From Litorimonas sp046250185 (GTDB lineage: Bacteria > Pseudomonadota > Alphaproteobacteria > Caulobacterales > Maricaulaceae), in the NCBI RefSeq assembly GCF_046250185.1, contig NZ_CP176469.1: a DNA stretch of 64,000 nt. One strand, written 5' to 3'. The notes below the pieces were generated by a model. It was not told where the DNA came from. It saw only the letters and a program-made list of their open reading frames with translations, and did not search any database. Positions 59,966-64,000 of the stretch are shown here, piece after piece. A program made the translations under genes and the position numbers. Every line of letters begins with the position of its first letter. Within the stretch, counting starts at the first letter, position 1.

Positions 59966-59968
59966 CCT

Positions 59969-61615
59969 CTATTCAAAGAGGTTGTCCTTTGTGATTTCAA
60001 CTTCGCCAGCCTCTTCGGCCTCGGCGTCTTCGTCGACCTCTGGCTCCAACGCAGACGCGTCAATCCAGCCCGCTTTGACACGTGCTTGCATGATCAACAT
60101 GGTCGCTTCCTCATTCGTCAGACCCATGTCTTCGATAATGCCGGCTTCGTGTGTGCGCTCACCGTTTTTATATTCGGTGTAGCCGTTCAGATCGTCCGGC
60201 ACGAGGCCCGCAACATCTTCGACAGTTTTGATTTCGTTCTGACCAAAGATAACAGCCATTGGCAGAGTAACGCCTTCAATCTCTAACACGTCATCTTCAA
60301 CGCCGGCTTCTTTCCGCGCAGCATCTTGCTCGGCGGCGATCTTTTCGAGATATTCACGCGCACGCACTTGCAGCTCTTCGGCTGTTTCGTCATCAAAGCC
60401 TTCGATGTCTGTTAGGTCATCAAGCGCGACATAGGCGACTTCTTCCATCGTCTCGAAGCCTTCTGAGACCAGAAGCTGCGCGACCATTTCGTCCACGTCG
60501 AGGCCTGTCATGAACAACTCAGAGCGGACTTGGAATTCTTTCTGGCGACGCTCTGATTCCTGCTCTTCGGTCAAAATGTCGAGGGCCCAACCAGACAGCT
60601 GGCTCGCGAGGCGTACGTTTTGACCGCGGCGACCAATGGCGAGCGATAGTTGCTCATCAGGGACAACGACTTCGATACGCTCATTCGCTTCATCAATCAC
60701 AACTTTCGCCACTTCAGCAGGCTGAAGTGCGTTGACGATGAATGTACCCATATCTTCTGTGTAAGGAATAATGTCGATGCGTTCGCCCTGCAATTCGTTG
60801 ACCACAGCCTGCACGCGCGAACCGCGCATACCGACACAAGCGCCGACAGGATCGATAGATCCGTCATTGGAATAAACCGCGATTTTGGCACGAGAACCCG
60901 GATCACGCGCAACGGCGACGATTTGGATAACGCCCTCATAAACTTCCGGCACTTCTTGTGCGAAGAGTTGCGCCATGAATTGCGGATGGGCGCGGGAGAG
61001 GAAGATTTGGCTGCCGCGCGGCTCTTCGCGCACGTCCATGATATAGGCACGGATACGGTCGCCTGATTTGACGTTCTCACGCGGAAGTGCTTGATCACGG
61101 CGGATCACGCCTTCAGCACGACCGAGGTCGACGATAATGTGACCATATTCGACGCGCTTGACGATACCATTGATAATCTCACCAACGCGGTCTTTATATT
61201 CAGCGTATTGACGGGCGCGCTCGGCATCACGGATTTTGCCCATGATGATCTGCTTGGACATTTGCGCTTGCACACGACCAAACTCCAGCGGCGGCAGAAC
61301 TGTTGAAATTTGATCCCCGACTTCCGCCAATTTGTTGTCCATGCGTGCGGTGGAGATACCAACCTCTGTTGTGTCATTCTCAACAGCATCATCTTCGACG
61401 ACCGTAATAACACGGCGCAGGGATTGTTCGCCCGTGACAGGATCAAGCTTGGCGCGAATATCCAACTCGGCACCATAACGCATACGCGCGGCCTTCTGGA
61501 TGGCTTCTTCAATCGCTTCCAAAACAATGGTGCGATCAATAGATTTCTCGTCAGCAACCGCTTTGGCGATTTGTAGCAATTCGAGTTTGTTGGCGCTAAT
61601 TCCGGCAGTGGACAT
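59969..61615 (-). CDS. nusA: Transcription termination/antitermination factor NusA
   Basis: A 548-residue RNA polymerase-binding protein controlling pausing, termination and rRNA antitermination. Its N-terminal RNAP-binding domain is followed by S1 (I-V-D-L-G-R-A-E-G-V-I near residue 155). KH domains include the signature P-V-G-A-C-V-G-M-R-G-S-R-V and A-I-G-R-R-G-Q-N-V-R-L-A-S. Two helix-hairpin-helix-like C-terminal acidic repeats contain D-D-L-T-D-I-E-G-F-D-D and the like. The tail is strongly acidic. It lies 23 bp after rimP in the rimP-nusA-ylxR-infB operon. Confidence 0.97.
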   Translation of the reverse strand: MSTAGISANKLELLQIAKAVADEKSIDRTIVLEAIEEAIQKAARMRYGAELDIRAKLDPVTGEQSLRRVITVVEDDAVENDTTEVGISTARMDNKLAEVGDQISTVLPPLEFGRVQAQMSKQIIMGKIRDAERARQYAEYKDRVGEIINGIVKRVEYGHIIVDLGRAEGVIRRDQALPRENVKSGDRIRAYIMDVREEPRGSQIFLSRAHPQFMAQLFAQEVPEVYEGVIQIVAVARDPGSRAKIAVYSNDGSIDPVGACVGMRGSRVQAVVNELQGERIDIIPYTEDMGTFIVNALQPAEVAKVVIDEANERIEVVVPDEQLSLAIGRRGQNVRLASQLSGWALDILTEEQESERRQKEFQVRSELFMTGLDVDEMVAQLLVSEGFETMEEVAYVALDDLTDIEGFDDETAEELQVRAREYLEKIAAEQDAARKEAGVEDDVLEIEGVTLPMAVIFGQNEIKTVEDVAGLVPDDLNGYTEYKNGERTHEAGIIEDMGLTNEEATMLIMQARVKAGWIDASALEPEVDEDAEAEEAGEVEITKDNLFE

Positions 61616-61638
61616 GAGTGTCTCCCTAATTATTCGGC

Positions 61639-62190
61639 TTATTCTTCTTCGGTATTCGTGTTGTTCTGTGCGGCCTTAGCGGCCTCTTTGGCTTTTTGGC
61701 CCGCTTCGATCAAGGCGTCTGTGATGACCAGCTTAGCTTCGGCGACCCAAGCGAACGGAATGGACGTTGTTGTGTCATCATCGCCGTCCAAATCAATATC
61801 AATGTTATCGCCGTCAACGCCCGCAAGGACGCCGCGAAATCGCTTGCGGCCTTCGACCAAACGATCAAGTTCGAGCTTAGCCAGATGACCCTCATAGGCC
61901 TCAAACGCGGCCATATCGGTGAGCGGGCGGTCAAGGCCAGGCGAGCTGACTTCGAGGACATAGGCATCGATGATCGGGTCTTCGACTTCCATCAGCGCGG
62001 ACAATTCGCGCGAAAGGTCTTCGCAATTCTCAATGCCCATGAGGCCGTCAGATTTACGCTCGGCCATAATCTGCACGGTCTGGCGCTTACCCGCCATCAC
62101 GCGTACACGCACAATATGCAGGCCAAGGTCTTCAGCCACAGGTTCGGCGAGGGCGAGAATTCGCTCGTCAATATGTGTCTTCGTTTTCAT
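61639..62190 (-). CDS. rimP: Ribosome maturation factor RimP
   Basis: A 183-residue protein for 30S subunit maturation. It shows the N-terminal alpha/beta domain (L-A-E-P-V-A-E-D-L-G-L-H-I-V-R-V) with E-N-C-E-D-L-S-R-E-L and the hallmark Y-V-L-E-V-S-S-P-G-L-D-R-P-L-T near residue 85. The SH3-like C-terminal domain includes R-F-R-G-V-L-A-G-V-D-G-D-N-I. An A/K-rich tail ends in N-T-E-E-E. It is the first gene of the nusA-infB operon here; its promoter must lie in 62191-62369. Confidence 0.96.
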   Translation of the reverse strand: MKTKTHIDERILALAEPVAEDLGLHIVRVRVMAGKRQTVQIMAERKSDGLMGIENCEDLSRELSALMEVEDPIIDAYVLEVSSPGLDRPLTDMAAFEAYEGHLAKLELDRLVEGRKRFRGVLAGVDGDNIDIDLDGDDDTTTSIPFAWVAEAKLVITDALIEAGQKAKEAAKAAQNNTNTEEE

Positions 62191-62246
62191 TCAAATCCTT
62201 AGTCGGTTTGTCAGTCAATTCGTCTTCGCGCGCTTTTGCAGGCAAT

Positions 62247-62273
62247 AAAAAAGGCGACCCTTTTGGGGTCACC
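62247..62273 (-). terminator. Terminator of the BON-MscS gene
   Basis: GGCGACCC (62253-62260) pairs with GGGTCACC (62266-62273) with one C-A mismatch. On the minus strand it runs into TTTTTTATTGC. It separates the channel gene from rimP. Confidence 0.8.
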
Positions 62274-62369
62274 CTGCTGGCATCCTGCGCCAGAGGCTTA
62301 TGTCTTGCTGTGCATATAGGCAGGAAATGAGAGTTTGGCAAGGGTAGAATTCACGTCATCAAAAGTATG

Positions 62370-63764
62370 CTATTCTATTGGCTTACTGCCGTCGAGGAGG
62401 TCGGCGTCTTGTCCCGCCAATCGCTCCTCATTCACTTTGTCTTCCAGATGACGATCTTTGGACACATCCATAACAGGCGGCGTAAATTCCGTAGTCTCTT
62501 TCTTGGTTCTGGACTTCGCTTTGGTCACAGTTTTATTGGTTTTGTCAGGCTTAGCACTTGACTGGTCCGTGATTGTCTTGAGCGTTCCGTCAAACGCATT
62601 TTGCAAACGCAAGCGATAGATTGGCTCCGGCAATGTAAATCCGCCTGCCTCCAAAGCAGACTTCACGGTATGAATAGCCTGGCTGCGAGCTTTGGCGAAA
62701 TCAGTATGCGTCTGATCTACCCAGCCATAGAAATCGAGAACGATATTAGAATCCCCCACTGTTTTGATAATCGCAAACGGCTCGGGATCATTTAGAACAA
62801 ATTCGTGGGTCCGCAGCGCGTCCATACCAACTTGTATCGCCGAAATGGGATCATCATCCGCATCGACACCCAATTCAAATTCAAACCGTCTTTCAGGGTT
62901 AGTCGTGTAGTTAAGTATGATACCCTTAAAAACAGTCGAGTTCGGAATACGCAAATGATTGCCGTCCACAGTCATCAAGATCGTCGCACGAGAGGTTAGC
63001 CTGACGACAATGCCCTCTTTATCATTGATAACGACATGGTCTTTGGCCCGAAATGGCTGACGCAAGCTAAGCATGATTGACGAAATATAATTTTCAAGAG
63101 AGTCGCGCACAGCGAAACCGATTGCGATACCAACAACGCCAGCCCCGCCTAAAATGGTAGCAACAAAGCCCGATGCACCCACAAGGTTTAGCGCAATGAT
63201 CGCGCCAAGCACCCAGAATGCCAGACGTATGATTTGTGAAAATATTTCGGCCAAAAAAGGATTGGGCGCAATCTTTTGCCACAGACTTTTTCGCCGTGCG
63301 AGCCAGCCACCCAGCAGAACGAATGACAAAAATACAATGAAGGACAACAAGATTAGCGGCAGTGCTCTAACGAATTTTTTGCTGTTGACGTTTACGCTTT
63401 CGATGAATGGCGTCACATTTCCTCGCACATCCAGAGTACGGTTTATATTATCTTCAATCGTCACAACGCCCGCCGTTCGGATCGCAATATCGCGGGCATC
63501 CTGAGCTGCCGCATCATTGGCGACTTCGCCGGAGAGCGTAACCACGCCCGCATCGACAGCAACCACTACGCCGTCAATCGCTTCAATTTTTTCGAAGATA
63601 GTAGAGATACGGTCTTGGATTTTTTGATCCGTAGTGTCTTGGGGGCTCAACGCAATGACGGGTTCGGGATCTTCGACAGGCGGTGTATTAGGGACTTGCG
63701 CCAATGCCGAGGCAGAATAGATCGCCCAGATAAGACCGACACAACACAGATAAATAAAACGCAA
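62370..63764 (-). CDS. BON domain / MscS family mechanosensitive channel
   Basis: A 464-residue membrane protein. A signal peptide (to A-L-A|Q, residue 23) is followed by a periplasmic BON domain (about 45-112, V-V-V-A-V-D-A-G-V-V-T-L-S-G-E-V). Three membrane segments follow (about 132-155, 175-197, 200-220), the last with the MscS pore pattern G-G-A-G-V-V-G-I-A-I-G-F-A. The MscS beta and cytoplasmic alpha/beta domains follow (P-F-R-A-K-D-H-V, L-R-I-P-N-S-T-V-F). The tail is a low-complexity charged extension of about 70 residues. The start codon is TTG at 63764, supported by AAAGGAG six bases upstream. It stands between trmB and rimP, ending at its own terminator. Confidence 0.92.
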   Translation of the reverse strand: MRFIYLCCVGLIWAIYSASALAQVPNTPPVEDPEPVIALSPQDTTDQKIQDRISTIFEKIEAIDGVVVAVDAGVVTLSGEVANDAAAQDARDIAIRTAGVVTIEDNINRTLDVRGNVTPFIESVNVNSKKFVRALPLILLSFIVFLSFVLLGGWLARRKSLWQKIAPNPFLAEIFSQIIRLAFWVLGAIIALNLVGASGFVATILGGAGVVGIAIGFAVRDSLENYISSIMLSLRQPFRAKDHVVINDKEGIVVRLTSRATILMTVDGNHLRIPNSTVFKGIILNYTTNPERRFEFELGVDADDDPISAIQVGMDALRTHEFVLNDPEPFAIIKTVGDSNIVLDFYGWVDQTHTDFAKARSQAIHTVKSALEAGGFTLPEPIYRLRLQNAFDGTLKTITDQSSAKPDKTNKTVTKAKSRTKKETTEFTPPVMDVSKDRHLEDKVNEERLAGQDADLLDGSKPIE

Positions 63765-63837
63765 GATAAGCTCCTTTCTAGAACCTCACGATAATAACTC
63801 TTGAGGAACCCGTTAGTGCCATTCGTCTAGCAAATAA

Positions 63838-64000
63838 TTACACGCGTTGAAATGTGAAGAAGTGGCCCGTGCGGCCCTCGCGTAGCGCTTTTTTTAGATA
63901 ACGCGTTTCGGGCCAGTCCTCGCCTCGCATGCGCCAATCAGACACTTGCGTTGGCGACCAACTAAATCCGCCATGCCGATAAAACCGCGTCATCGCCCAA
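63838..64000 (-). CDS. trmB: tRNA (guanine-N7)-methyltransferase TrmB, C-terminal fragment
   Basis: The last 53 codons of a minus-strand gene whose start is outside the window. The fragment includes W-R-M-R-G-E-D-W-P-E-T-R-Y-L-K-K-A-L-R-E-G-R and ends F-F-T-F-Q-R-V. This matches the C-terminus of TrmB, which makes m7G46 in tRNA; D-W-P-x-T-R-Y-x-x-K-A-x-R-E-G is a strong family pattern. Position next to rimP (with the channel gene between) is the usual alphaproteobacterial neighbourhood, where metK normally precedes it. Confidence 0.8.
   Translation of the reverse strand, partial: WAMTRFYRHGGFSWSPTQVSDWRMRGEDWPETRYLKKALREGRTGHFFTFQRV

Overview
The window reads as one contiguous chromosomal segment of an alphaproteobacterium of moderate GC content. 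The evidence is the gene order aroA-cmk-rpsA-ihfB next to a TIGR02300 (FYDLN) protein, a FixL/FixJ/FixK system beside a complete cbb3 oxidase operon, an alpha-type heat-shock promoter before clpB, the trmB/rimP/nusA/ylxR/infB neighbourhood, and an rnd-lptC-lptA-lptB cluster. Protein style and the DUF11-type surface protein suggest a marine Hyphomonadaceae/Maricaulales-like lineage, but that rank is only a guess. I see no phage, insertion sequence, CRISPR array or rRNA; there is one tRNA gene, and no gene looks broken.

Layout. 1-5849 (-): the first ~1950 residues of a giant secreted repeat protein running off the left edge. 6271-12183: an HxlR regulator, an ABC-F ATPase, clpB with a heat-shock promoter, and a lipoprotein resembling delta-class carbonic anhydrase. 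12287-18045 (-): a three-gene RND efflux operon. 18182-22097 (-): a complete Anbu (ancestral proteasome-like) operon with transglutaminase, alpha-E and ATP-grasp partners. 22269-33624: an oxygen-response island. fixL, fixJ, a receiver-like gene (candidate FixT) and fixK read rightward, followed by a small Cys-containing secreted protein. The eight-gene ccoNOQP-ccoGHIS operon reads leftward. FixK/Fnr-type boxes lie before ccoN, before the receiver-like gene and, less convincingly, before the small secreted protein.

33767-39418: tRNA-Ala, the TIGR02300 protein, aroA-cmk, rpsA, ihfB and mscL. 39503-42177: an operon of a strictosidine-synthase-like beta-propeller, a DUF4345 membrane protein and a saccharopine-dehydrogenase-like reductase. 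42296-44552: a small secreted TPR-like protein divergent from a LysR regulator, then ubiE. 44569-47798 (-): lptB, lptA, an unusual LptC-LptA fusion and an RNase D-like exonuclease. 47974-55175 (+): ada, an ABC ATPase with a permease/M1-aminopeptidase fusion, efp and an inositol-monophosphatase-family gene. 55185-64000 (-): an M24 peptidase, infB, ylxR, nusA, rimP, a BON-MscS channel and the 3' end of trmB.

The most coherent systems are the FixLJ-FixK-cbb3 circuit with its candidate feedback gene, the Anbu operon, and the lpt cluster, where an extra LptA module is fused to LptC. All function calls come from reading motifs and gene order; no database search was possible.
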